Source of the DNA: DASUCS01 sp041166385
GTDB lineage: Bacteria > Actinomycetota > Acidimicrobiia > Acidimicrobiales > JACDCH01
Assembly: GCA_041166385.1 (NCBI GenBank)
Contig: JBEEFW010000087.1
Coordinates: forward strand, 1 to 64,000
Length of the DNA: 64,000 nucleotides
Direction of reading: 5' to 3'
Every line of letters begins with the position of its first letter. Positions within the stretch are counted from its first letter, which is position 1. A program made the translations under genes and the position numbers. The notes below the pieces were generated by a model. The model was not told where the DNA came from and did not search any database. It saw only the letters and a program-made list of their open reading frames with translations. Positions 1 through 8,164 of this stretch are shown in pieces.

Positions 1-3000
1 GGCACCCAAGTCCTCACCAACTACGACACCGTCGCCGACGTCGGCCCCCTCAAAGGCGTCGTCAAGACCTTCCCCATCACCACCACCACCGCCACCCCCA
101 CCATCACCATCATCCTCGGCCACGTCATCGAGAACCCCGCCATCAAGGGCCTTCAGATCATCCCGAACGTCATCCAGCCGAACAAGCTCGGTGCGGCGCC
201 CGCGAGTGTCGACTTCGGGCTCGTGCAGACCGGACAGCCCGTGAGCTCGAACCTCACGCTCACCAATCTCGGCGGACCGAGCGATCCGGCGATCACGATC
301 AATGGCCTGAACGTCGCCGGCACAGACGCCAACCAGTTCAGCGCCAATCTCCCGAGAGTGGATGCGGCCGGCCGAGTCGTGACCGGCCCACCCGCGACCC
401 TCGCGCCCGGGGCGTCGATCACCGTCACGGCGTGGTTCGCTCCCGCGAACGGTGCGCGCACGGCCACCCTGACCGTCTCGAGCACGGCCTCGAACCCGTC
501 GCTCGCCGTGCCGCTCAGCGGATCGGGAACGTCGAGCGGTGGCGTCGGGTTCCGCAAGAGCACGCTCGCCGGTAGCGCGTCCGGCGTCAACGCCGACGTC
601 GTGAAGTTCGGTCCGGACGGCCGGCTGTACGTCGCCGAGTTCACCGGGACCATCCACGCCTACACGGTCGTACGCAGCGGCCTGAACAGCTACGCCGTGA
701 CGGCCACCGAGACGATCAACCTGATCCGGCAGATCCCGAATCACAACGACAACGGCGCGTTGAACCCGTCTGTGAACACGCGCATCGTCACCGGGTTGCT
801 GGCCGTCGGTACCGCCAGCAACCCCAAGCTGTACGTGACGTCGAGCGATCCGCGCATCGGCGGCGGCCCCACCGGCACGCAGACGAACCTCGATACGAAC
901 TCGAGCATGTTGTCGCGTCTCGACCGCAGCGGAACCACCTGGACGCGCACGGATCTCGTTCGCGGTCTGCCCCGGTCCGAGGAGAACCACTCCGCGAACG
1001 GCATGGCACTCGATGCTGCGACGAACACGCTGTACATCGGTCAGGGCGGCAACACCAACATGGGTGGCCCGTCGAACAACTTCAACTTCCTGCCTGAGTA
1101 CGCGTATTCGGCTGCGGTCCTGACCGTGAACCTCACCGCCATCGGGAACACCACCTACGACCTGCCGACGCTGGTCAGCGACCAGCTCCCGAATCTGACC
1201 GGACCCTTCGGTGGCGACTTCGGCCGGCGCCAAGCCAAGATCGTCGCGGGTGGCCCCGTGCAGGTGTACGCACCGGGGTTCCGCAACCCGTACGACGTCT
1301 TGATCACGCGTACCGGGAAGCTGTACGCGGTCGACAACGGGGCGAACGCCGGATGGGGCAACGTCCCGGTCGGCAACGGCCCCAACGGAACGTGCACGAA
1401 CGGCACCAGCGAACCCGGCGTGACGGACCTCGACAGCCTCCACCTCATCACCGGACCGGGCTACTACGGCGGTCATCCCAATCCGACGCGCGGCAACACC
1501 AACAACAAGTTCAACACCACGAACCCGCAGTCGCCGGTGATCACCGCCAACCCGAAGGAGTGCGGCTACCTCAAGCCCGGTACTCCCGCGCACCCGGCGC
1601 TCACGACATTCGACGGCTCGACCAACGGAATGGCCGAGTACACCGCGAGCAACTTCGGCGGAGCGATGAACGGTGACCTGTTGCTCGCGAACTGGAACGG
1701 CAACGTCTACGACGTGAAGGTGAACCCGTCGACGGGTGCCGTTCTCTCGAACCAACTGTTGTTCGCCAACGTCTCGGGCGCCCCACTGTCACTGGCCACC
1801 CAAGGCGACGGCGCCGCGTTCCCCGGCGTCGTGTTCGTCGCGGACAACGGGTCGGGCAACATCATCGTGCTCGAGCCCAATGACTTCGGGGGCGGTGCCA
1901 CGATCTGCACGGGCGTCGCCAACTCGGCCGACGAGGACGGCGATCTCTTCACGAACGCCGACGAGATCCGCAATCACACGAATCCCTGCTCCGCAGGCAG
2001 CGCACCTCACGACTGGAACGGCAACCACACTTCCGACCTGCTCGATCCTGACGACGACGCCGTCACGGGTGGTCCTGCTCCGCTGGACGACACGAAGGAC
2101 CCGTTCGCGATCGACCACAAGAACGGCAAGTCGACCGCGATCCCGTTCGCCTACACGTGGGACAACGGCGCCCAGCCCAGCCAATGCGCGTCGACACCAC
2201 TTCCGAGCGGGTGTCCCGGCGGGCTGCTCAACATGGGGTTCACCGGTGTCATGAGCAACGGGACAACGCCGTACTCGGAGCTGTACGACACCGACAACAT
2301 GACACTCGGGGGCGCGGCTGGGGTGCTCACACTCGACAAGGTGCCACCGGGTGACGCGCTCGGAACGGCGAACACCCAGCAGTACGCGTTCCAGATCGGC
2401 GTCAACTCATCCGGCGTGGGGACGTTCACCGCGCACACGCGGGTCATGTCGCCGTTCGCGGGGGTCACGCCGCAGGGCAACCAATCGTTCGGTCTCGCCT
2501 TCGGTCCGGGCGATCAGGACAACTACTTCAAGCTGGTCGCGACCGCGAACGGCGGGTCCCCCGGCATCCGAGCGGTTGCCGAGGTCGGCGGGGTCGCCAC
2601 CACCGGCGCGCTCACGCCCGTGGCCCTGCCGGCGGCCGCCGCATCAGCGATCGACCTCTACCTCACGATCACACCCGGCACCGGGGCGGTGCAGCCGTCG
2701 TACCGGCTCGTCAACGCGAGCGGCGTCGCCGGTCCACTCGTGAACGTTGCCTCACCGCGGACGATCCCGACGTCGTGGCTGACCAACGCGAACTACGGCC
2801 TCGCCGTCGGCATCATCGCCACCTCATCCGGCGGGCCAACCTTCACGGCGACGTGGAAGGGCATCGACACATTCCTCGGAGCGCCTGCGCCGCCACCCGC
2901 GGCTCCGATCTGGACCACGTTGGCGCCCACCTCGACCGGCCGCCAAGAAGTGTCCGAGGTGTATGCGCCCACGACCAAGAAGTTCTACGTCGCCGGCGGA

Positions 3001-3798
3001 CTCACGACATTGCACGAGGCCTACAACCCGGCGACGAACACCTGGACGACGGTCGCACCGTTGCCTGCGGCGCTGGACCACATCCAAGGCGTCGAGCTCA
3101 ACGGGCTCATCTATTACATCGGCGGTCTGTCGTGCTGGCCGGGATGCTCGGTCGGCACGGTGTACATCTACAACCCGTCGACGAACACGTTCAGCACTGG
3201 CGCGTCGATGCCCGCGGGTCGCGACCGCGGTGCGGGTGGTGTCGCGGTCTCCAACGGCAAGATCTACTACGCCGGAGGGTTGCACTCGGGCGTGGATGTC
3301 TCGTGGTTCGACGTGTACGACCCTGTGGCCAACACGTGGGCGTCGCTGACGAACATGCCAGAGGTCAGAGACCACTTCCACGCCGTGGTCGTGGGCAATC
3401 GCTTCTACGCGATCGGAGGCCGACGCAGCGACTCGTCCCTCGACGCGACGACGCCGGTGAACGACTACTACGACCTCGGCACGGCAACGTGGGTCACGGG
3501 CGGGGCGCCATTGCCCACAGCGCGCGGCGGGTTCGCGGCCGCCGCCGTGGGCACGAAGATCCTGATCATCGGAGGTGAGGCGGCCGGCCAGGTCTGGTCC
3601 ACCGTCGAGGCGTACGACACGACCACGAACTCGTGGTCGACGGGAACACCGATGCCGACAGCCCGCCACGGCATCCAAGCGGCGGTGTGCAACGGCGGCG
3701 TCTACGTGGCCGCCGGCGGCCTCACCGAAGGCGGCGCCACGCAGAGCAAGGCGTTCGAGGCGTACTTCCCCAGCGGCGTCGTGACCACGTGTACGTAG
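1..3798 (+). CDS. Large secreted protein: malectin-like end, Ig-like domain, glucose/sorbosone-dehydrogenase-type propeller, Kelch repeats (5' truncated)
   Basis: The reading frame is open from base 1, so the N-terminus lies outside the window; 1265 residues are visible. In order: the tail of a malectin-like carbohydrate-binding domain (about residues 1-62), a choice-of-anchor-D/HYDIN-type Ig-like domain (about 64-175, with 'ASVDFGLVQTG'), a six-bladed-propeller region of the glucose/sorbosone dehydrogenase kind (about 185-630, 'FGPDGRLYVAEF', 'GFRNPYDV'), an acidic Asp-rich, probably Ca-binding stretch (about 641-690), a jelly-roll-like region, and at least five Kelch repeats (about 970-1265, repeated 'YNPATNTW' and 'YYIGG' patterns). 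It is probably extracellular and glycan binding. Catalytic activity of the propeller cannot be judged. The next gene starts 41 bp downstream with its own minus-10 element. Confidence 0.85.
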   Translation, partial: GTQVLTNYDTVADVGPLKGVVKTFPITTTTATPTITIILGHVIENPAIKGLQIIPNVIQPNKLGAAPASVDFGLVQTGQPVSSNLTLTNLGGPSDPAITINGLNVAGTDANQFSANLPRVDAAGRVVTGPPATLAPGASITVTAWFAPANGARTATLTVSSTASNPSLAVPLSGSGTSSGGVGFRKSTLAGSASGVNADVVKFGPDGRLYVAEFTGTIHAYTVVRSGLNSYAVTATETINLIRQIPNHNDNGALNPSVNTRIVTGLLAVGTASNPKLYVTSSDPRIGGGPTGTQTNLDTNSSMLSRLDRSGTTWTRTDLVRGLPRSEENHSANGMALDAATNTLYIGQGGNTNMGGPSNNFNFLPEYAYSAAVLTVNLTAIGNTTYDLPTLVSDQLPNLTGPFGGDFGRRQAKIVAGGPVQVYAPGFRNPYDVLITRTGKLYAVDNGANAGWGNVPVGNGPNGTCTNGTSEPGVTDLDSLHLITGPGYYGGHPNPTRGNTNNKFNTTNPQSPVITANPKECGYLKPGTPAHPALTTFDGSTNGMAEYTASNFGGAMNGDLLLANWNGNVYDVKVNPSTGAVLSNQLLFANVSGAPLSLATQGDGAAFPGVVFVADNGSGNIIVLEPNDFGGGATICTGVANSADEDGDLFTNADEIRNHTNPCSAGSAPHDWNGNHTSDLLDPDDDAVTGGPAPLDDTKDPFAIDHKNGKSTAIPFAYTWDNGAQPSQCASTPLPSGCPGGLLNMGFTGVMSNGTTPYSELYDTDNMTLGGAAGVLTLDKVPPGDALGTANTQQYAFQIGVNSSGVGTFTAHTRVMSPFAGVTPQGNQSFGLAFGPGDQDNYFKLVATANGGSPGIRAVAEVGGVATTGALTPVALPAAAASAIDLYLTITPGTGAVQPSYRLVNASGVAGPLVNVASPRTIPTSWLTNANYGLAVGIIATSSGGPTFTATWKGIDTFLGAPAPPPAAPIWTTLAPTSTGRQEVSEVYAPTTKKFYVAGGLTTLHEAYNPATNTWTTVAPLPAALDHIQGVELNGLIYYIGGLSCWPGCSVGTVYIYNPSTNTFSTGASMPAGRDRGAGGVAVSNGKIYYAGGLHSGVDVSWFDVYDPVANTWASLTNMPEVRDHFHAVVVGNRFYAIGGRRSDSSLDATTPVNDYYDLGTATWVTGGAPLPTARGGFAAAAVGTKILIIGGEAAGQVWSTVEAYDTTTNSWSTGTPMPTARHGIQAAVCNGGVYVAAGGLTEGGATQSKAFEAYFPSGVVTTCT

Positions 3799-3825
3799 CG
3801 CCCACGGTCCGCTAGCGAGAGTCAG

Positions 3826-3831
3826 TACGGT
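3826..3831 (+). promoter_or_regulatory. Minus-10 element (TACGGT) for leaderless start of the GT2 gene
   Basis: TACGGT fits the actinobacterial TANNNT minus-10 and lies 8 nt before the ATG at 3840, which places transcription initiation at or next to the start codon. No Shine-Dalgarno is seen. Inference from spacing only. Confidence 0.5.
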
Positions 3832-3839
3832 CGAGACGC

Positions 3840-4841
3840 ATGCCGCCGCTCGTGTCGTTCTGCGTCTCGAACCACAACTACGCGCGCTATCTCGCGGAGG
3901 TGCTCGACGGTTTGCTCGCGCAGACCTACTCGAACACCGAGATCATCGTCGTCGACGACGGCTCGACCGACGACTCTCGCGAAGTACTCGAGCGGTATCG
4001 CGACCAGATCATCGTCGAGTACCTGGACACCGCCCGCGGTCAGCCCGAGGCCTGCAACCGAGCGTTCACGTTGTCTCATGGCGAGATCGTGGTCTTCCAC
4101 GACTCCGACGACGTGCTGCATCCGGATGCTGCGGCGCGCCTCGTCGATGCGTTCGCCGCGGACGACGGGGTGATGGTGCTGAGCCGGCTCGAGGACATCG
4201 ACCAAGACGGCCGGCGGACCGGAGGGATGCGACCGCCTGACGGCTGCCCGCTGTGGGGCGGCGATCTGCGAGCGCTCGTGCTCGATCACTGCGCGTTCTT
4301 CTGGACCGAGACCACGGGTCAAGCATTTCGGCGCTCCTTCCTCGAGGACGTGCTGCCGATGCCGACGTCACTGGCTCCGGACATGTACCTCTCGCACTTG
4401 GGCGCGCTTGCGACCCCCGTGATCGCCCTCCAAGAGCCGATCGGGTCGTACCGCGTGCACGGGCTCAACATCACGATGGCGCCGCGGCGGCGCGGACTCC
4501 CCTGGCTCGACAACAAGATCGAGGAACGGGAGATCCTCCACCAGGCAATGCGAGTGTTCGGCACGCAGCGCGGGTTGTTCACCGACGAGGACGAGGCCCG
4601 CCGCTGGACGCCGCGCGACTACATCATGGCCAGCCTTCGACTCACCGAATGCCGGCTCGCCGCGAAACGCGCGCGGTGGCGGTGGGGCGTGCGAGGCATT
4701 CGCTCGATCATCGACCACCGGCAATTCAGCTTCGCTGGTCGCGCCAATCACATCGCCTGGTTCGTGGGTGTGACCGTGCTCCCCGCGCCGCTTGCCCGGC
4801 GACTCATCCAGGCGCGGTTCCCATTCAGCAGTTCGCCTTGA
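3840..4841 (+). CDS. Glycosyltransferase family 2
   Basis: A 333-aa inverting GT-A fold glycosyltransferase. The N-terminal nucleotide-sugar binding strand reads 'VSFCVSNHNYARYL' (residues 5-18), followed by the family hallmark 'DDGSTDD' (39-45) and the metal-binding DxD as D88-S-D90 in 'HDSDDVLHP'. The C-terminal third is Arg-rich and amphipathic with a hydrophobic stretch near 296-325 that may associate with the membrane. The sugar donor and acceptor cannot be read from sequence. It follows the large surface protein by 41 bp but carries its own leaderless-type promoter, so a link with cell-surface glycan synthesis is only suggested by location. Confidence 0.9.
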   Translation: MPPLVSFCVSNHNYARYLAEVLDGLLAQTYSNTEIIVVDDGSTDDSREVLERYRDQIIVEYLDTARGQPEACNRAFTLSHGEIVVFHDSDDVLHPDAAARLVDAFAADDGVMVLSRLEDIDQDGRRTGGMRPPDGCPLWGGDLRALVLDHCAFFWTETTGQAFRRSFLEDVLPMPTSLAPDMYLSHLGALATPVIALQEPIGSYRVHGLNITMAPRRRGLPWLDNKIEEREILHQAMRVFGTQRGLFTDEDEARRWTPRDYIMASLRLTECRLAAKRARWRWGVRGIRSIIDHRQFSFAGRANHIAWFVGVTVLPAPLARRLIQARFPFSSSP

Positions 4842-4896
4842 CGATCGCCGTCGATGACCTCGGGCGGGCTTCTCACGCTTGTAAGCAGGAACGATG

Positions 4897-4972
4897 TGGA
4901 GCGGACGACGGGATTCGAACCCGCGACCCCAACCTTGGCAAGGTTGTGCTCTACCAGCTGAGCCACGTCCGC
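4897..4972 (-). tRNA. tRNA-Gly (anticodon GCC)
   Basis: On the minus strand the RNA begins GCGGACG, which pairs fully with CGTCCGC at the 3' end. D arm with GGTAG, anticodon stem CAACC/GGTTG, 7-nt loop TTGCCAA giving anticodon GCC, and T-loop GGTTCGAATCC are all present. The discriminator is U73, the glycine identity base in bacteria, and CCA is encoded (4897-4899). Length is 76 nt including CCA. Confidence 0.97.
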
Positions 4973-4983
4973 GAAGGGTGGCC

Positions 4984-4989
4984 ACGTTA
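4984..4989 (-). promoter_or_regulatory. Candidate minus-10 (TAACGT) for tRNA-Gly
   Basis: TAACGT on the minus strand lies 11 nt upstream of the mature 5' end of tRNA-Gly, matching TANNNT. A weak TTTCAG hexamer lies 17 nt further upstream as a possible minus-35. Confidence 0.4.
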
Positions 4990-5027
4990 GCAATCGGCAC
5001 CGCGGGCTGAAAGAACACCAGATGGCC

Positions 5028-5046
5028 TAGTGTGACTCGGGTCACC
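5028..5046 (+). promoter_or_regulatory. Promoter with overlapping Crp-like palindrome upstream of the secreted protein/ABC importer genes
   Basis: A TAGTGT minus-10 candidate (5028-5033) overlaps TGTGA-N6-TCACC (5031-5046), one base off the Crp/GlxR consensus TGTGA-N6-TCACA. A factor bound here would cover the transcription start and so would most simply repress. About 85 nt of leader precede the ATG at 5129. The regulator itself is not in the window. Confidence 0.45.
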
Positions 5047-5128
5047 CAGGGGAAGGGATGACCTGGGCCGACGGCGAAGCCCTCTAGTGGCGTCAGTTTT
5101 GGCCATGGTCTCCGTTGTTGAGGGGCAG

Positions 5129-6502
5129 ATGAAGAGCAACCAATCCGGTTACCGACGCACCCGCCGTGTGGCGATCGCCACCTTCGGTGTCTTGGCCGTC
5201 GCATTCTTCGCGACCGTCCCGAGTGCCGCGGGCGCGCCCGCGCAGGGAAAGGTGGAGCCCGGCCGTGGTCTGGCCCTCGCCGAGACGGAGAAGATCGACC
5301 CTCGGACCGGGTCCCTGTCGTTCGCGATCACCACCGGCCGTTCGATCGCCGGCCACCAGAACACCGTGGCCCAGGCGTCCTCGCAGGCCTTCGACTACGG
5401 GGTCATCGGGCAGACCGCCGCCGGTAAGGCCTGCGATGGCGGCGACCCGTCCCTGCCGGCTGACAAGCAGCCCAGTGCGATCCAGGTCGACTCGCGGCAA
5501 CCGAACTCGACGCAGGATGTGGACGAGGACAAGGTCCCGGCTCCGGCCCACAAGTACGCATCGGCGCAGCCGACGCCGTTCGGCGAGGCCATCACGACCA
5601 CGGCGCCCCAGACGATCGGCGGGTTCATCAACATCGGAGGCGGCGTCGCCAAGGCGCACTCCGGACTCGTGGACGAGTTGGCGCAACGCGAGGCGCAAGC
5701 GATCGTCGACATCAGCGGGATCTCCATCCCGCTGGCCGGCGTCGAGTTGAGCAGCCTGCACTGGGAAGCCACGTGGCGCTCCACCGACCCGGAGAATGGC
5801 GTGACCGGCGTGTTCTCGATCGGTAGCGCGTCGATCCAGGGACAGGCGTTGCCGGCCAACGATCCGGCACAGACGCTCGTGCAGATCAACGGCGCGCTCG
5901 CCACGCTCGGTGTGTCGATCGTGCCGCCCAAGGCCTACAAGAGCGGCGAAGTGATCTTCGTCGATCCGATGGGCATCTCCATCTTCCCGAGCTCGACTCG
6001 CGACGCTCTGCTCACCCCCGTTCTCGGAGGTGTGCAACCGGTTCGTCAGAACATCTTCGACGCGCTGATCGCCCAGGACTGTGGCAACGCGACGTACATC
6101 ACGATCTTCGACATCGTCTCGGCGCCGTTCACCGGCGGCGGCTCGTTCAGCGTGATCCTGGGCGGGGTGCAGGCCTCATCGGGCGAGGCGTACCAGAATG
6201 CCTTCTGCCTCGGCTGCAACGGTCCGTCTCCCGTCCTCAGCCTGAACACCAACAATGTGACCAGCACCGTGAGCGCGCCGAGCAGTGCGGGCACGACGTT
6301 CAAAGGCAACACCACGCCCGCAGCACCACCCGGCGCCACGGCAGCGGTGACACCGGCGGCGGTCAAGAAGCTCGGCGGACAGCGCGGCGGCGCGCTTGCC
6401 GGCGTCGGTCTGGCCGGCCTCGGCATGATCGCGGCCATGGCGGAAGGCGATCGGCGCAAGATGCGCCGCGCCCAACGTGAGATCCCCCAATTCGAGGAGT
6501 AG
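5129..6502 (+). CDS. Secreted protein of unknown function with C-terminal membrane/sorting-like tail
   Basis: 457 aa from the chosen ATG, preceded by GAGGGG 3 to 8 nt upstream; an earlier in-frame start at 5087 would put 14 residues before the signal peptide and lacks such a site. Residues 1-35 form a signal peptide (KSNQ..RRTRR then a hydrophobic run ending at AAGAPAQ). The body is rich in Gly, Ser and Val and predicted to be beta-rich; two CxxC-like Cys (in 'FCLGC') lie near the C-terminal third. The end carries a hydrophobic Gly/Ala/Leu segment followed by a highly charged 'DRRKMRRAQRE' tail, as in membrane-anchored exported proteins. I do not recognise the family. It sits 9 bp before the Liv-type importer and may be cotranscribed with it. 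Confidence 0.75.
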   Translation: MKSNQSGYRRTRRVAIATFGVLAVAFFATVPSAAGAPAQGKVEPGRGLALAETEKIDPRTGSLSFAITTGRSIAGHQNTVAQASSQAFDYGVIGQTAAGKACDGGDPSLPADKQPSAIQVDSRQPNSTQDVDEDKVPAPAHKYASAQPTPFGEAITTTAPQTIGGFINIGGGVAKAHSGLVDELAQREAQAIVDISGISIPLAGVELSSLHWEATWRSTDPENGVTGVFSIGSASIQGQALPANDPAQTLVQINGALATLGVSIVPPKAYKSGEVIFVDPMGISIFPSSTRDALLTPVLGGVQPVRQNIFDALIAQDCGNATYITIFDIVSAPFTGGGSFSVILGGVQASSGEAYQNAFCLGCNGPSPVLSLNTNNVTSTVSAPSSAGTTFKGNTTPAAPPGATAAVTPAAVKKLGGQRGGALAGVGLAGLGMIAAMAEGDRRKMRRAQREIPQFEE

Positions 6503-6511
6503 CGCTACCCG

Positions 6512-8164
6512 TTGGCCCAGAACATCCACGACGTTTCGAACCCTCCCCGCACGTACTTCAGCGTCTGGCAACGGCTCCTCCGTGGCTACGGGCCGCTCGC
6601 GGTCCTGATCGTGACGCTGCTGCTCATGTCGTTGCTGATCCCGTCAAAGGTGCAGAGCTCCAGCAACGTATCCGCTGGCGCGAACCGCGCTGGTGGGTCG
6701 ACCGCGAGCAACGGAAACGCCGGCGGCGCCACCGACAGCGGCGCGGCGAACAGCGCGGCCGGCGGTACGAACAACGGCGGAGGTGGCGGCGTGGCCGTTG
6801 TCCCCGGTTCGCCGTGTGCCGACCGGCCCGATCAAGTGACGGGCGATCCGTACTCGCCGCCGTGCATTGCCTTTGGTGGTGACAACGGCGGCTCGACATA
6901 TCACGGTGTGACTGCGAACGAGATCCACGTGTCGGCACGAGTGCTGAACGAGAAGGGTTTCCAGCAGACGCTCGCGGCACTTGCCGGCGCCACACTCAGC
7001 GACACACCCGACGACATCAAGCGCACGGTCGACGCGCTCGCGCAGTACTTCAACGAGCACTACCAGTTCTACGGCCGCAAGATCGTCATGGACTACTACA
7101 ACGGGGTCGGCTCCAACACCGATGAGCTGTTGGGCAAGGGCCGCGACAAGGCCGAGGCCGACGCGACGACGGTGCAGTCGATGGGCTCGTTCGCCGACTT
7201 CACCGCGAACTCGGAGCCCTACGCCAACGCGTTGGCGAACAAGGACATCATGGGCTTCGGCGATCCGTACCTGTCCGTGAAGTGGCACGACGAGCACGCG
7301 CCCTACATCTGGTCGATCGCCAGCGCGGGCACCGACGTGGCCAACTTCGCGGCCGAATACGCCGTCAAGAAGCTCTGCGGGAAGCCCGCTGACCGCGCCG
7401 GCGGCAACCTCAAGGGGCAACCGCGCAAGTTCGCCTCGTTTGCCCCCGAGAACTCCTGGTACCAGGAGTCCGTGCAGGTGGCGCGGCAGACGCAAGAGGC
7501 GGCCGGCTGCGATCCCGGCGTCAACGTGCAGTACCAGCTCGACCTCGGCACGATGTCGAACCAGGCCGCGAACTTGATCGCGCAGATGCAGAGCCAAGGC
7601 GTCACCACGATCCTCTGCGGCTGCGACCCGATCATCCCCGTGTTCCTGTCGAGTCGCGCGAACAGCCAGGGCTACTACCCCGAGTTCATCATCGTGGGTA
7701 CTGCGCTCACCGACACCGACATCGTCGGCCAGCTGTGGGATCAGAACTTCGCGAAGCACGCGTTCGGCGTGAGCTCGCTCATCGAACCAGCACCGGTGCA
7801 GCAGGGCATCGGCTACGCCGCCTACAAGACCATGCGGCAGGACGAGCCCGCGTTCTCGGTCGACCTCATCTACTACCAGATGGCGCAGATGGCGATCGGC
7901 TTCCAGATGGCGGGTCCGGTCCTCACTCCCGAGACCTTCCGCGACGGCATGTTTGCCTACCCGCGCAAGCTCGGACCGGCCGGGTCGTGGGGATTCGGCG
8001 AGCACGACTACACGACGGCTGACGACGTGCGCGAGATCTGCTGGGATCCGAACGCCGTCTCGAACTACAACCAGAAGAAGGGCGCCTTCATCGAGACGGA
8101 TCATCTGCGGTTCAAGAAGGGTGAGATCCCCACCGGCGATCCGCTCTGTCCCATACCGCAGTGA
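6512..8164 (+). CDS. ABC transporter substrate-binding protein, LivK/type-1 periplasmic-binding family
   Basis: 550 aa from a TTG start 9 bp after the preceding gene. Residues about 27-46 are a hydrophobic anchor, followed by a roughly 50-residue Gly/Ser/Asn/Ala-rich linker and then the two-lobed type-1 substrate-binding fold ('YHGVTANEIHVSA', 'TTILCGCDPIIPVFLSSRANSQGYYPEFIIVG'). There is no lipobox, so it appears to be tethered by its N-terminal helix rather than lipidated. It overlaps the permease gene by 4 nt (GTGA), and together with the two following genes forms a complete branched-chain-amino-acid/amide-type importer. The true substrate (amino acid, amide, urea or other) cannot be assigned. 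Confidence 0.88.
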   Translation: MAQNIHDVSNPPRTYFSVWQRLLRGYGPLAVLIVTLLLMSLLIPSKVQSSSNVSAGANRAGGSTASNGNAGGATDSGAANSAAGGTNNGGGGGVAVVPGSPCADRPDQVTGDPYSPPCIAFGGDNGGSTYHGVTANEIHVSARVLNEKGFQQTLAALAGATLSDTPDDIKRTVDALAQYFNEHYQFYGRKIVMDYYNGVGSNTDELLGKGRDKAEADATTVQSMGSFADFTANSEPYANALANKDIMGFGDPYLSVKWHDEHAPYIWSIASAGTDVANFAAEYAVKKLCGKPADRAGGNLKGQPRKFASFAPENSWYQESVQVARQTQEAAGCDPGVNVQYQLDLGTMSNQAANLIAQMQSQGVTTILCGCDPIIPVFLSSRANSQGYYPEFIIVGTALTDTDIVGQLWDQNFAKHAFGVSSLIEPAPVQQGIGYAAYKTMRQDEPAFSVDLIYYQMAQMAIGFQMAGPVLTPETFRDGMFAYPRKLGPAGSWGFGEHDYTTADDVREICWDPNAVSNYNQKKGAFIETDHLRFKKGEIPTGDPLCPIPQ

